Positions 43,867-54,582 of a stretch of 64,000 bases of DNA are shown here, in pieces. Each line of letters starts with the position of its first letter. Within the stretch, counting starts at the first letter, position 1. The position numbers and the translations under genes were made by a program. The notes under the pieces are model-generated. The model saw nothing but the letters and a program-made list of their open reading frames with translations, had not been told where the DNA came from and did not search any database. Source of the DNA: Cynocephalus volans (Eukaryota > Chordata > Mammalia > Dermoptera > Cynocephalidae); contig NC_084462.1 in the NCBI RefSeq assembly GCF_027409185.1, forward strand, positions 20,311,577 through 20,375,576, written 5' to 3'.

Positions 43867-44864
43867 CAGATACAAGTTTTCTGAGCCAGCCTTTGGGCCC
43901 AGTGCTGGGGGTACCATGATGTCTGCCAAAGAGCTTGGCAGAAACTGGGAACTAGAACTTTGAACTAGGCTCACCGGCTGACAGCTGCAGGACCTCTGTG
44001 TTTCCTTCCCCAAAGCTGGCTAGCTGCCCCTTCCTGCCCTTGTCCGCCTCAGCACTGACCCAGAGAAGGAAAGTTAGCTGCAGGGTTGCACCGCAAGAAT
44101 ACGGCATTGGAACTCAGCCAGGAGTGGGAAAAGTGCCTCAGCAGTCTAGACATTAGCTGGCACCCCGAACACCTGGGACAGGGGTGTTCTCAGAGGAGGA
44201 CTGTACAGGGCTGGGCCTAGGCTCAGCAACTGGGACTTTGTTCTGCAAGGGCGATGGGGAGCCATAGAAAATTGTGAGCAGGAGAGAGGCAGGGCCAAGT
44301 CCGATGTTTCAGGAGATGGCTGTACATTGTAAAAGGGCCTTACAAGGCTCCCAAACAAATTCTGTAACCTTGGATTTCAGATTTCTCTGCCTCTGGACAA
44401 GTAGAAGTTTGTATTAGAAGCACTAGAGTTATAATATGATTGTAATAATAACCTTTGTGGTCTGTGATGCTCTTTCTCTTTTCTCATGCTCTATAATTTG
44501 ATTTTGTCCCCCTGGCCACCCCAGGAGGTAGGCAGGGCAGCTATCATCACACCGTTTTATAGTTGTGGGTATCTGGGCCAGCAGTTGAAGTTGGGGACTT
44601 GCCTGGGGTGTGTGCAGCTCCCTCACCTTCGAGCAGGGCCTTGTTCACCTGGATGAGGTGAGGTGGTAAGCCTCCATCTGGGACTGACTGTCCCTTCATG
44701 GCCACATGCCCTTCAAGGGCCATCTGGAGCCAGGCCCTGTCCTGCTCTGTTCCTCTCATTTGCTCCAGGAGGCACAGGCCCTGACAATTTCTCAAATCGG
44801 AGGTGAGGCTCAGAGAGGTAAGGGGACATGGCCGAGGTCACATTTGGCTAGGGGAAGGTGAAAG

Positions 44865-44995
44865 ACGGGGCTTATCTGCCATCTCTGTGACTCTGGGCAA
44901 GTCACGTTACTTGGAAGGGCCTCAGTTTTCTTATCTACAAAATGGGAGTGAAAACCTGCCGTGTGGGGCTGCTGGGAACATGGAGCCGGTGTGTG
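44865..44995 (+). repeat. MIR SINE
   Basis: TGTGACTCTGGGCAAGTCAC and CAGTTTTCTTATCTACAAAA with TGGGAGTGAAAACC are typical MIR. Confidence 0.75.
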
Positions 44996-45989
44996 CAGAG
45001 GTCAGACAGCACTGCCTGGAGCTCCTGTGCTAGGAAATGTTAGCTGTTGTTACAGCTTTTCTTCCCAGGGAGGGACTGGGGGCCACTGGCCTCTTTGTGG
45101 GCTCCCAGGAAGGGGGCAGGCAGGGTATAGGGAGGAAGAGGAGGGTGTCCATGGATCAGTTGATGAGCTCAGGCCACACCCAGGGGCCTGAGCCTAGAGC
45201 TAAGGACAAAGGGCAAAAGATAGGGGTGGAGTCTGGCCTCTCCCTGTCATCCAGGGACCACTCTGGGATTATCTAGGCTAAACCGTAACAGCCACCCTTC
45301 CCCGAGGGTGCAGCAGGTGTTGTGCCAGCCATCCAGCTCACCGCTGAGTGAGCATGCCTCCCACCTGCCCCCAACCTCCCACTGAACCATTACCCAGGCC
45401 CTGGGGACAGGGAGCAGCTGTCACCAAAATGAAGGTACCTGCGATTAGGGAAGGCAGAGTCAGGATGCGGCCAGGTCTTGCTGACCCCCAGAAGAGAGAG
45501 GTGACTGTGTGGGTGGGGTGTCACAGTGCATTTGTAGGGGAGCTGACCAGAGCCCCACAGGCCCTGCCACAGCTCTCCATGCCGGGAATTTCTGGGAGGC
45601 TCATAAGAAATCACAGCCTGTCACAAACCACTGATGGGGACGGGGGACCCTCCTTGGGAATATCTAGGCCAGCACTCCGGGTGTTCAGAGCCCTCTAGTC
45701 TGGGTTCATGTGGCCCCACAGCAGAAGAGTAGAACCTTTGCACCATCCTGGGCCAGGACCTGCTGTCTCTGGGCCTCCGGGTGCCTGTCTGGATAACAGA
45801 ACCAAATGCCCTCAGACCGGCCTAGGGCACCAGGTGGACAACCAGGTGAATAGCAGCTGAGCATAGAGGGGGACTTTCCCAGCTAGGAGTCCCCATCCTC
45901 CTGGGGTCCCAAGGCTGCAAGACTGAGACCCTAACTCCCAGGGTGTCTTGCTATGAGCTCATCAGAGGGTGCTGGCCCCATCTGGAAAC

Positions 45990-46640
45990 CTATCGCCAGC
46001 CCCCCACCCCCAGGCGGTTGTCTCCCAGGCCCTCTCCACTGCCCAAGGTGAATGCTCAGACCCAAGCCCCAGACAGGCTTTCCAGCAAAGGTCGGGGCTC
46101 GGGCCCCGCCTCTGCCCGGGGTTTGGCGGGGTGTGAGGGGGTTGGATGGTTCTTATCAGGCGGTCCCAGGCCCGCGCGGCTGACATGGGCTGCGGAGAAG
46201 GCTCCGCTCGGGGCCTCCCGAGTCCCAGGGCCGCGTCGAGGTTCAGGGGCCAGGCGGCCCAGCCCCCAGCGCGTGTCCAACGCGGGCCGGGCAGAGCCGG
46301 AGCTCCCCGCGGGCCGGGCCGGCCCCCACCCCGCCCCTCGGGCCGACCCGGCCCACTTGGCCCAACTTCCTCTCCATAAAAGGCGAGGTTTGGGAGCGCC
46401 CGGGGAGGGGGCGTTGGGCCCACGGGCTGGCCCGCCCCCAGGAGTCCCCCTCCCCCTAGCAGACCCACTCCCCCTAGCAGACCATCGCCCGGGCGGGGGG
46501 GGGGGGGGCCCGGTGGGTGTAGGGGGGCGCAGTGCAGCACCCGGGATTTTGAAATACCTGCCTCGGCCCCACCCCGGGCCCCCAGACCACGACCCTGACC
46601 CCCACTCCCCACTCTAGATCGGCCCGGCAGCCCCTGCGGT
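45990..46640. promoter_or_regulatory. CpG-rich island A upstream of ACTB
   Basis: Strongly GC-rich with frequent CpG and a 14-base G run (46495-46508). Contains distal CArG box 1. It has open frames on both strands (up to 266 codons), which are expected by chance at this composition; none resembles a known protein. Candidate enhancer or orphan promoter. Confidence 0.5.
46374..46383. promoter_or_regulatory. Distal CArG box 1 in a CpG-rich block
   Basis: Exact CCATAAAAGG inside GC-rich DNA about 13.6 kb upstream of the ACTB start, with the same decamer and following C as at the ACTB promoter. Candidate SRF site. No nearby gene is recognised. Confidence 0.6.
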
Positions 46641-47309
46641 CCCAGCGGGCCACGCACTCTCTGTCCCTGGCGACTTATCAGAATACCACGCGTGCCACGA
46701 GGGTCACACCGCAAGGCAGCTCCGGATTCCACTGCGAGTGGGGTGTATGTGTATTTTAACATCTCTAGGGATCGGGGTACTTACTCCTCCTATGCAAACT
46801 TAGGTTAGTACAAACTTAGGTTAGGCCCCTAGTACTGCCCCTTTAGGTCAAATGTGACCTTGGGCACACATTACTTTTGCTCACAGACTCAGTTTCCCCT
46901 CTGTTTAACGGGGAAGAATTTTTCATCTGCCGGGTTTGCACAACGGTTGTGCAAACAGCCAGAGGAGGACTAGGGAGAGGGCAGAGTGCTCCCTGCCTGG
47001 CGCGCCCCCCCCACCCCTCTCACAAGAGCCTGCGTCTGGGGTGAGGTGGACCGAATCCAAGCCCGCCCGGGCAGGGCTGCTGGGTGGGAGAGAGACAATG
47101 AATGCCAAGAGAAAAACACTGGGCGCTCAATAAATGCAACTCCGCCTCTCCCTCCCCACCCCCCTTGGGAGTGTGAGTCATCTCGGTACTGGCCTTGGGC
47201 TGGGAAACAGGGCCATTGGGTGTCATCTGGCCCCACCCGCCTGGCTCTGTGACCTTGGCAGGTCTCCGCCTCTCTCTGGGCCTCAGTTTCCCTCTCTGTA
47301 CAATTCGCG

Positions 47310-47850
47310 GGGGCTGGGCCTTGCCCGCTGGGGGGCGGGGAGCGGTGCGGAGCAGGTTGGGGGAGGCCCTCGGGGGAGAGCGTCCCTTCCCAGCCCCCGG
47401 CCCCCGTCGCCCCCAGGCAGGGTGAGCCCTCCGCCGGCCACGTCCGCTGCCCACGAGTCCGCCATAAAAGGCAAACGGCGCAGGTCGCGCAGCCAAACTT
47501 AGTCATCCGGCCCGCGGGCCGCCGGCCGCGCTCTGCGGCAACTTCCCGTTTTCGGAGCGAGGCCAGGACGGGGGTCTGAGGTGTGGCCGGGGTTTTCGCA
47601 ATGCCCGGCTGCCTCTCCGAAGGGGTGGCGGAGCGGCGGGACCACGTGGAGCGGGGTGCTCGGCTGGGGGGCAGCGTTCATGGCTTGGGGACCCGCCGCG
47701 GTGGCCCCCGCCCCGCCCTCTGGAATGAGCCCGCGGCTCTTTAACCCCTGAGCTGCCGGACCGCCTGGCGCCCGCGCGGGCTGGGGCGGGGGCCGGGCTC
47801 CCGGCGGGCGGGTGGTCCCTGGGCCCAGCAGGGAGTGACTTCAGGAAGAG
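47310..47850. promoter_or_regulatory. CpG-rich island B upstream of ACTB
   Basis: Second CpG-dense block, containing distal CArG box 2, a CCACGTGG palindrome near 47642 and G/C-rich tracts. No TATA box and no recognisable coding exon. Candidate enhancer or promoter of a non-coding transcript. Confidence 0.5.
47462..47471. promoter_or_regulatory. Distal CArG box 2 in a CpG-rich block
   Basis: Exact CCATAAAAGG followed by CAAACG, so 16 bases equal the ACTB intron 1 site. It lies about 14.6 kb upstream of the ACTB start in a CpG-rich block, with an AP-1-like TTAGTCA about 30 nt away. Confidence 0.65.
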
Positions 47851-48469
47851 GCCAGCGAGGGAGGCCGAAGTATCGGCTTGGAGAAATCTGGGCGAGGTCC
47901 CCTTGGGAGACAAACGCAATGCAGCGAGGTCCAGTCTGTAAAATGTAAAAACACCCAGAAGAAACCACCCAAATACCCGTCCTCCGCGGGAGCTTGGGGA
48001 GGAAAAACTAACATAGGGTGGAATACCGTGCAAAGGAAGGGGCAGCTAGAGTTCCACTCGGCAGCGGGCCTGAATCTCGCCGGCACCCGAGCACAAGAAT
48101 TCATACTCCTGCTCCCATTTCCATGAAGTTCAACAACAAGCACACGAGTTCACGGTGGTGACCGTCAGATGGTGGGTATCTATAGGGGTGGGGGCAGGTG
48201 TCTCCTGGGAGGGTGCACGGGAGAAGCAAGGATAGAGAGGGGGAGGAGGAGCGTCCACGGATTCTGATTTCCTATATTTCTTTGAGAAAACCAAGCTGAA
48301 TAAAATATGGCAAAGTAATTATTGCTCAAGCTGGGGGTGCGTCATAATCCCCTCTGTGCTTTTTTCGTATATTTGCAATATTTGCAGTATTTCACACTTT
48401 TCAAAAAGGGGAAGAAAAAGCACAAGGGCTCAGAGTTGGATATGGTGATCAGCCTCTTTGACCCTCAGT

Positions 48470-48595
48470 TTCTTCTGTGCCACGGGGCAATAATTACTTT
48501 CGGTCTGGTTTATCATGAACATTATATGCAATGAAGCATGCAAAGTGCTAAGTGTGAGCCCTGTGCACACAGTAGGTGCTCAACAAAGGGGTCTG
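48470..48595 (+). repeat. MIR SINE, 3' part
   Basis: CTCAGTTTCTTCTGTGCC, ATGCAAAGTGCTAAGTGTG and CACAGTAGGTGCTCAACAAA fit the MIR 3' half. Confidence 0.6.
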
Positions 48596-49481
48596 GTGTG
48601 GGACTCCCCTTTGCCTCAGCCCTCCTGGGAGAAGGGAGGATCTGCTGGGGTTGGGGGGACCGTAGTGGGAAGGTCTATGGCCCACAGCTCCCTATGGCCA
48701 GCACCTGGCCTGGTTGGGAAGGGTTGTGTTTCTGACAAACGGGGCTGCCCCCCCCGCGCCCTGCCTGTGCTGTCTTGTCCTGTCCCATCCCCGGGGCTGA
48801 GGTCACTCTGGGTGAGGCTAGCATAGCCAGTAGGACACAGGCAGGCAGGTCACCTGGCCTCTGATTCCAGGCGGCCGGATCCTCAGGCAGCCTGTCTGGA
48901 CGATGAGGACACACTGGGGTGGCAGGTGCCAGCCGGTTAGGCCTGGAGCCCTGCCCAGAGCACTGTTGGGGAGCACAGCCCAGAGAGCCCCAAAGGGCTG
49001 TGGGCAGCCAGAGCCAGCCAGGGAGGAAGGAAGGAGGGTGTGGGATTAGGACAGGGCATACGGGAAAGGAGAGGGAAGAGAAAGCAAAAGCAGAACAGTT
49101 TACTTTCCCCTGCTACTTCTGAGGACTGTGTGTGTTGGGCACTGCACCCAGTTTCTCCAAGGAAAGCCCCCCATGACTCTGACGGAATTAATGCCCCCAA
49201 ACACAGCAAGGTTAAGCAACTTGGCCAAGGTGACCCAGCTGAGAAGGGCAAGGTCAGGAGGTGTCATGAGCCAGAAAGAGAGGGAAAGAGAGATGGATCG
49301 GCAGACACATGGTTTTAGGGACAAAAGAGCCGTTGGTAGGGGGCAGGAAGCAGCTGAAGTTTAGGGGAGGCCAAAGGAGCAGGAAGGAGGGGTGGCAGCC
49401 CAGAGAAGGGCCAGGATGCAGAGAAGCAAATGACAGCTGGCTGGGCCAGGGCAGGACTGGCAGAAAGGAGACTCCTCTCGG

Positions 49482-49495
49482 GGGCCCTCTAGTGG
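49482..49495 (-). promoter_or_regulatory. CTCF-like motif, minus orientation
   Basis: Plus-strand GGGCCCTCTAGTGG is the reverse of a CTCF core (CCACTAGAGGGCCC on minus), matching about 12 of 14 positions. Motif evidence only. Confidence 0.4.
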
Positions 49496-50477
49496 AGACC
49501 TTTTCTGCCGTCAACCCTGGCCAGGTGGACCTGTGGTGTCCCCACCTGATGCATTAGGGACTTGCTGGATTCTGCCCATGCCCAGCCCACCATGGGCACC
49601 CCCATCCATAAGCACCCCTTTCCCAACCCTCCCTCAGCCCCCACAGGCTTGGGGGCTGGAGGTCTCCCACACCCCAGGCCTGGCTGGACAAGAAGTGGCT
49701 GCAGGAAAGCATCAGACAAGAGGAGCATACTCAGCTGCCCCAGGGCGCTGCCATCACCCACCCACCAAACAGTCCAGCTGCAGCCTCCCATTGACCCTAT
49801 TGCTCTACCCTTTTTACAGATGAGGAAATTGAGGCCTTGAGGGCTGACAGTACTTGACTAGGGTTGTACTAGCTGGGGTCAGTTTCGTCTGATTCAGTGC
49901 TCCACCCAAGCAGCTCGGTGGGCTGAGTCGTGCACATGCTCATTGGCACAGACAGCACGCATGCACATAATTGCACACCTGCACACCCTGTCACCCCTTC
50001 AGCCTGCCTTGTCACTCCTGTGGAACTGGACACCAAGTCTTCACATCTGGGTGGCTCTAGGTGGGTACAGATGAAGCTGAGAGTCAGCCCCACTCCTGTG
50101 CCTGCGGAACCCACCCTCCCATGGCTGGAAGACCTGGTAAAGCCCTGTCTTGCAGGCTGCACCCCCACTCTGGCCTTCACCCCTTCACTAGAGTCGGATT
50201 TCAGCACGTCCCAAGCATTCACAGGTCAAGGTGAACCTTGAAGGAAATAGCTTGTAATCCAAAAGGATGGCAAATGTTGCTAATTTCCATCAACAGGAAC
50301 CTGGGGACTCCCTGTGGAGATGAACTGTAGAGGCGTTAAAGCGTGGACTACAACATTGTCTTTGTCAGTTCTGGCTGCACATGCTTAAAAATGCCAAGAA
50401 AATGCTGACTTTAGAGTACAAATGAAGACTCTGGTCATTTTACGTATGTGTGTAAACTAAGCCCCCAAGATGTGCCA

Positions 50478-50592
50478 CTGAAATACAAATGCTCCTTGAC
50501 TTACAATGGGGTTATGTCCCAATAAATTCATCATAAGGTTGAAAAGTTGTAAGTCAAACCATTGTATGTGGGGGGACTGTCTGTATAGAGTT
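50478..50592 (+). mobile_element. Tigger/pogo-like DNA transposon fragment
   Basis: CTTGACTTACAATGGGGTTATG and TTCATCATAAGGTTGAAAAG resemble Tigger-family terminal sequence by memory. The family assignment is tentative. Confidence 0.35.
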
Positions 50593-50950
50593 TGTGGCTG
50601 GATCAACCTGTACCTGAGCTCTCCCTGCCACCAAAAGAAAAACAAACGGGGGTTCCCCCCAAAAGAAACTGAAGAAGCAAAGCAAGGGTTAGGCAATGGA
50701 TAAAGCATGAGATCTATGCAAATAAGGTACAATTAAAAAATCAGTCCCTTCCCCCCTCTTCCTGCCTCCCAATCTTCAGCTTAGAATTCAGAGGGGTTCA
50801 GGAACTTCTATGGTAAAAGAAAGTCATCATTTATTTTTATTGACTTCTAACTGAAATATAACATTTCTTTCTATTTTGACATGACCACAAACCACAAGAG
50901 CATAAGCACTGCCTGTGACTTCTGTTATCCAGTAGAAATCACAGATATTT

Positions 50951-51034
50951 AGGACTGGCCAGTTAGCTCAATCAGAGCGTGGTGCTGATAATACTAACAT
51001 CAATGATTTGGATCCACTTACCGTCCAGCCAAAA
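50951..51034 (+). repeat. t-SINE, type I monomer (older copy)
   Basis: TSD AGAAATCACAGATATTT versus AGAAATCACGGATGTTT (50934-50950, 51035-51051). Two mismatches suggest greater age. Confidence 0.85.
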
Positions 51035-51238
51035 AGAAATCACGGATGTTTTCACATCACGCTACAGTAGTTGGAGATATACTGAAATACGAGTACAGTT
51101 TACCCTCATCATTATTTCACAGTAAGAAGTTATTAGAACACCTTCTTCTTACTTAATGAATTAATAAGGAAGTGATATATTGATTATTGAATCACATATT
51201 TGTTCTTTTAATTTTTTTTCTTTTGTTCTTTTAACTTT

Positions 51239-51331
51239 TGGTTTTGTTTTTTTGCGGCCAGCTGGTAAGGAGTCTTGCTTGACCTTGGTGTTATAACACC
51301 TCGCTCCAACCAACTCAGCTAACCGGCCAGA
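51239..51331 (-). repeat. t-SINE, type I monomer
   Basis: Reversed: GCGGCCAGCTGGTAAGG to CTCAGCTAACCGGCCAG. Similar TTGTT-TTAACTTTT flanks on both sides suggest a diverged TSD. Confidence 0.8.
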
Positions 51332-51420
51332 CTTGTTTTAACTTTTTGACAGCTGGATGTCAATATAAGTCGTTTCATTTGCAATTCTATACATTTCATG
51401 CATTTAAAAGTATGATTCCA

Positions 51421-51516
51421 GGCTGGCTAGTTAGTTGGTTAGGGCCCATGTTATAACACCAAGGTCAAGGGTTCAGATCCCTGGACCGGCCAGCTGCCAA
51501 AAATTTTAAAAATAAG
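51421..51516 (+). repeat. t-SINE, type I monomer
   Basis: Inserted in L1. TSD AGTATGATTCCA versus AGCATGATTCCA (51409-51420, 51517-51528). Confidence 0.85.
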
Positions 51517-51952
51517 AGCATGATTCCAACCAAGTGTCCATGGACGGATGAATGGATAAATGAAATGTGGTATATACATACAATAGAATATTATTCACCC
51601 TTGAAAAAGAAAGGGGAAAAAAGGAAGGAAATTCTGACACATGCTACAACATAGATGAACCTTGAGGACATTATGCTAAGTGAAATAAACCAGACACAAA
51701 GGAACAAATACTGTATGACTCCACTTACATGCGGTACCCAGAACAGTAAAATTCACAAGACAGAAAATAGAATGGTGGTTACCAAGGGCTGGAGGGGTGG
51801 GGTGGGGTAGGGATTGTTTAATGGGTATGGAGTTTCAGATTTGCACATGAAAAAATTCTGGAGATCTGTTTCATGACGATGTGAATGTACATAACAATAC
51901 TGAATAGTGCCCTTAAAAATGTTTAAGATGTCAAAGTATGATGTAAACTGAA

Positions 51953-52130
51953 GGGCCGGCCCGTGGCTCACTCGGGAGAGTGCGGTGCTGAGAACACCAA
52001 GGCCCCGGGTTCGGATCCCATATACGGATGGCCGGTTCGCTCACTGGCTGAGCGTGGTGCTGACAACACCAAGTCAAGGGTTAAGATCCCCTTACCGGTC
52101 ATCTTTAAAAAAAAAAAAAAAAAAAAAAAA
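51953..52130 (+). repeat. t-SINE, type A dimer
   Basis: Full dimer with long A-tail in an L1 3' UTR. Perfect TSD ATGATGTAAACTGAA (51938-51952, 52131-52145). Body almost identical to the copy at 15652-15830, suggesting recent activity. Confidence 0.94.
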
Positions 52131-52296
52131 ATGATGTAAACTGAAAATAAAATGGTTAAGATGGTAAATTTTATGTTACGTGTCTTTTACTACAATTTTT
52201 TTTCAAAAAGCATGATCCTGAGGAGTCCTTAAGCGCCATCTGATGCTAATCGTGTCCACCCACACTGGTCCACGGCCCCCGAAAGGTTAATCCCTG

Positions 52297-52310
52297 GTGC
52301 CTCCTACTGG
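52297..52310 (-). promoter_or_regulatory. CTCF-like motif next to ZNF143-like sites
   Basis: Plus-strand GTGCCTCCTACTGG matches the reverse CTCF core at about 11 of 14 positions. It lies 30 nt left of the ZNF143-like pair. Confidence 0.35.
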
Positions 52311-52339
52311 CCGAGCCTAGCAGGAAGCTGGCGGCCAGG

Positions 52340-52430
52340 GATTCTGGGAAACGTAGTTTCCAGCTTGCAAGCTGGAGCCTCGCCGTTCAGGCTGAGACCG
52401 GTGGGCTTGGGGCTGGGATACTACAGTTCC
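52340..52430. promoter_or_regulatory. Inverted pair of ZNF143/SBS-like motifs
   Basis: GATTCTGGGAAACGTAGT at 52340-52357 resembles the reverse of the ZNF143 (Staf) consensus ACTACAATTCCCAG. ACTACAGTTCC at 52420-52430 is the forward half. Such motifs mark promoters and loop anchors. Confidence 0.4.
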
Positions 52431-53816
52431 GCGACCGACGTCCGGGAATTCGTGGGATGCACACTTGGCTCGCCTGTCACCACGCAGCCTACGGCAGCCT
52501 CATGCATGGTCCACAGACCGGGGCGCACATCTGTCCACCTAGACCACGCAGCACGTGGGCTCTCCCGGTTTGCAGTTTGTATCTGGATGGGTATCTTTGC
52601 CAATCTAAGTGTCCATCCGAGTAGCCTGCGGTTCAGGCTCGCATGTGCCCACCTTGCTCTTCCCTGACACATCCCCGCTGGAGCAGCGGCCTTGGCAGTG
52701 GCGGTGGGGAGGGTGTCCAGGTTACAGCTGCCCAGGAGGAAGAGCATGCCAGGCAGAGGACATAGGTAGTGCAAAGGCCCTGAGCTGGGAGCCCGAGTGT
52801 GGCGAGGAAAGAATGGAAGGGGATGAGGTGGAGCCGGCCTCGTTGGCCAAGGAGAGACGTTTAACAAGACAGTAGCTGGGTTTCCCAAATGAGCGCTGCG
52901 CCGCTGCCTAGTGAATTGAATGACACTTATTGTTCTCACTGTAGTTGCAGCTGCGGCCTCGGAAGTGACTCAGCAGAATTCCTGGGAGCTGGGAGTGTGG
53001 GGGAGGGATGCTCCAGAGGAGCTGGGGAGGGGACATTGCCTGAGCGCCGAGGCCCCACCTCCAAGCTCTTGCTGACTGGGGCACACCCTCCCTTGAGTTT
53101 CCCCCCTCCCGGCAGCCTTCAGCAGACATCAGCGGCGAGCGAAGGGGCTGTGTGCTGCCAGGGGACTTAGGTTGGGAGGGCCTTTCACAGGGAATTTCGC
53201 CCCATCCTTCAGGAATTCCCATTCCTGAGCCGGGCCTTAGGGTGGGGACGGGGCATCTGTGAAGGAATTGGGGTGGGGGCTGGCTCTGCTTTCAGTCCCG
53301 GGGCCAAGGCCTTTGGCAGGGGCTGGGTAAGCAGAGTTGGCCCTGTCCGGACTCCCAGAGTGACTCAGCCCAGTCTTGGCCCGCTCCGACCTCCCCAGGC
53401 TGGTGCAGGCTTGAGTGAAGGTCTGAGCACCGGACTAGTGCAGCAGCACCAATATTCTAAGAGCTATGCCTCAGTTTTCCCATGCAGAAAATGGGCATAA
53501 CGACCCCGAGAATGAGGCTTGCTGGAGTTAGTGGTTGGCTGTGCGCTGCCCAGCTAATTCAGGGCAAAAACCACACTCTGGCTTTTGCACCCCAGGGTGG
53601 CTGGACTGAGAAGGCGAATTAATACGCGCCGTGCAGGTCCCAGCTCCAACTTGCCTTCCTTGGGGAAGCCGTCCTCGTCCTCGACTGCCAGGACAAAAGA
53701 TATGGCGGGGCGGTCCCGGGCCTGTTCCCTCCTAGGTGCTGGAGACGGGAGGGGTGAGGGCCCTACCCAGGACCCCGCAGCCCGGGCGACTCAGTGATGT
53801 GCTGCGGGGCTCCTGG

Positions 53817-53836
53817 TGGCCGCCAGGTGGCGCTGG
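53817..53836 (+). promoter_or_regulatory. Strong CTCF-like motif
   Basis: TGGCCGCCAGGTGGCGCTGG matches the extended CTCF consensus at nearly every position, plus orientation, in a non-repetitive GC-rich stretch. Confidence 0.6.
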
Positions 53837-53938
53837 AGAAGCGCCTGCAGCTGCAAGGGGGTCGGGGCTGGACTCGCCCTGGGGGTGGGGGGAAGAAGTA
53901 CCAGGTTCAAAACTGTGAAATAAGGACTGTAAAATAAG

Positions 53939-54015
53939 GGTTAGCTCAGTTGGTTAGAGCATGGTGTTAGTAACACCAAGGTCAAGGGGTCGGATCCCTG
54001 TACAGCCACCACGAA
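53939..54015 (+). repeat. t-SINE, type I, 5'-truncated
   Basis: Starts GGTTAGCTCAGTTGG. TSD ACTGTAAAATAAG versus ACTGCAAAATAAG (53926-53938, 54016-54028). A third similar block lies at 53912. Confidence 0.83.
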
Positions 54016-54582
54016 ACTGCAAAATAAGAGTCAATACAAATTTAATTAGTGAGACCGCCAATTATTATATTTTTATATGGTCAAAGTAGACCTGAACTTG
54101 CCCGAGGCTTGAAAGGGCCCTAGCATCCATCTGAGCTGGGATACCAGAGCCAACGTCCTGTCCTGGCTGGGGGTGCGGGGTGCTTCTCAGAGAAGGGCAG
54201 AGGAAATCCCAGACTGAGAGGTGATACTGGTCCAAACAAATAAGGAGATTCATCCCACTTGGTAAGAGTATGACAAGTGGGGTAGATGGGGGTGGGTATG
54301 ACGTCCCCAGCATTGCTCAGCTTGGGACCGGCCACAATTTGTCTGAAGGTGGTCTCGGGGACATTGAAGGAGATCTGGTCTATCAGCATGGCATTCTGCC
54401 TCCACTGCCATCGCACCCTGGCGTTGGCTCTTACTTTCTGAGGGTCCACTGTGCCGAGCCTTGGGGATACAGTGGGCCTGCCTGTCTTATCCCAGCCTAA
54501 CACCATCCATAGCTCCCCAGTGTCTTCGGGACAAAATCCCAGGCCTCAGGGTGGACCTGCCTGCTGATCCCTGGCAGGGTTG

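Larger units (their letters stand above)
42750..45985. other. Intergenic DNA, mostly unique
   Basis: One type B SINE, one MIR and diverged antisense L2-like pieces (about 43180 and 44215). No gene recognised. Confidence 0.6.
47851..50470. other. Intergenic DNA right of CpG island B
   Basis: Possibly old L1-like sequence at 47930-48420, a MIR 3' part, and GC-moderate unique sequence. One CTCF-like motif. No gene recognised. Confidence 0.55.
51345..52215 (+). mobile_element. L1 3' end, split by SINEs
   Basis: AAGTGTCCATGGACGGATGA, ATTATGCTAAGTGAAATAAA, CAGAAAATAGAATGGTGGTT and the 3' UTR TCTTTTACTACAATTTTTTTT. Interrupted at 51421 by a type I SINE and at 51953-52130 by a type A dimer that has duplicated 15 bp of the L1. 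Confidence 0.8.

Noticed and set aside
45962-46762. 266-codon minus-strand open frame
   Set aside because: Lies in very GC-rich DNA where stop codons are rare. Low-complexity Pro/Gly/Arg composition, overlapping frames on the other strand, no recognised domain.
51953-52130. tRNA gene calls from the many tRNA-Ile-like sequences
   Set aside because: They carry A-tails, TSDs and degenerate stems, so they are SINEs, not functional tRNA genes.
54120-54506. 128-codon minus-strand frame that looks protein-like
   Set aside because: No recognised family. The right part is L2/MIR-like sequence (CTCCCCAGTGTCTTCGGGAC) and no splice partner is visible.
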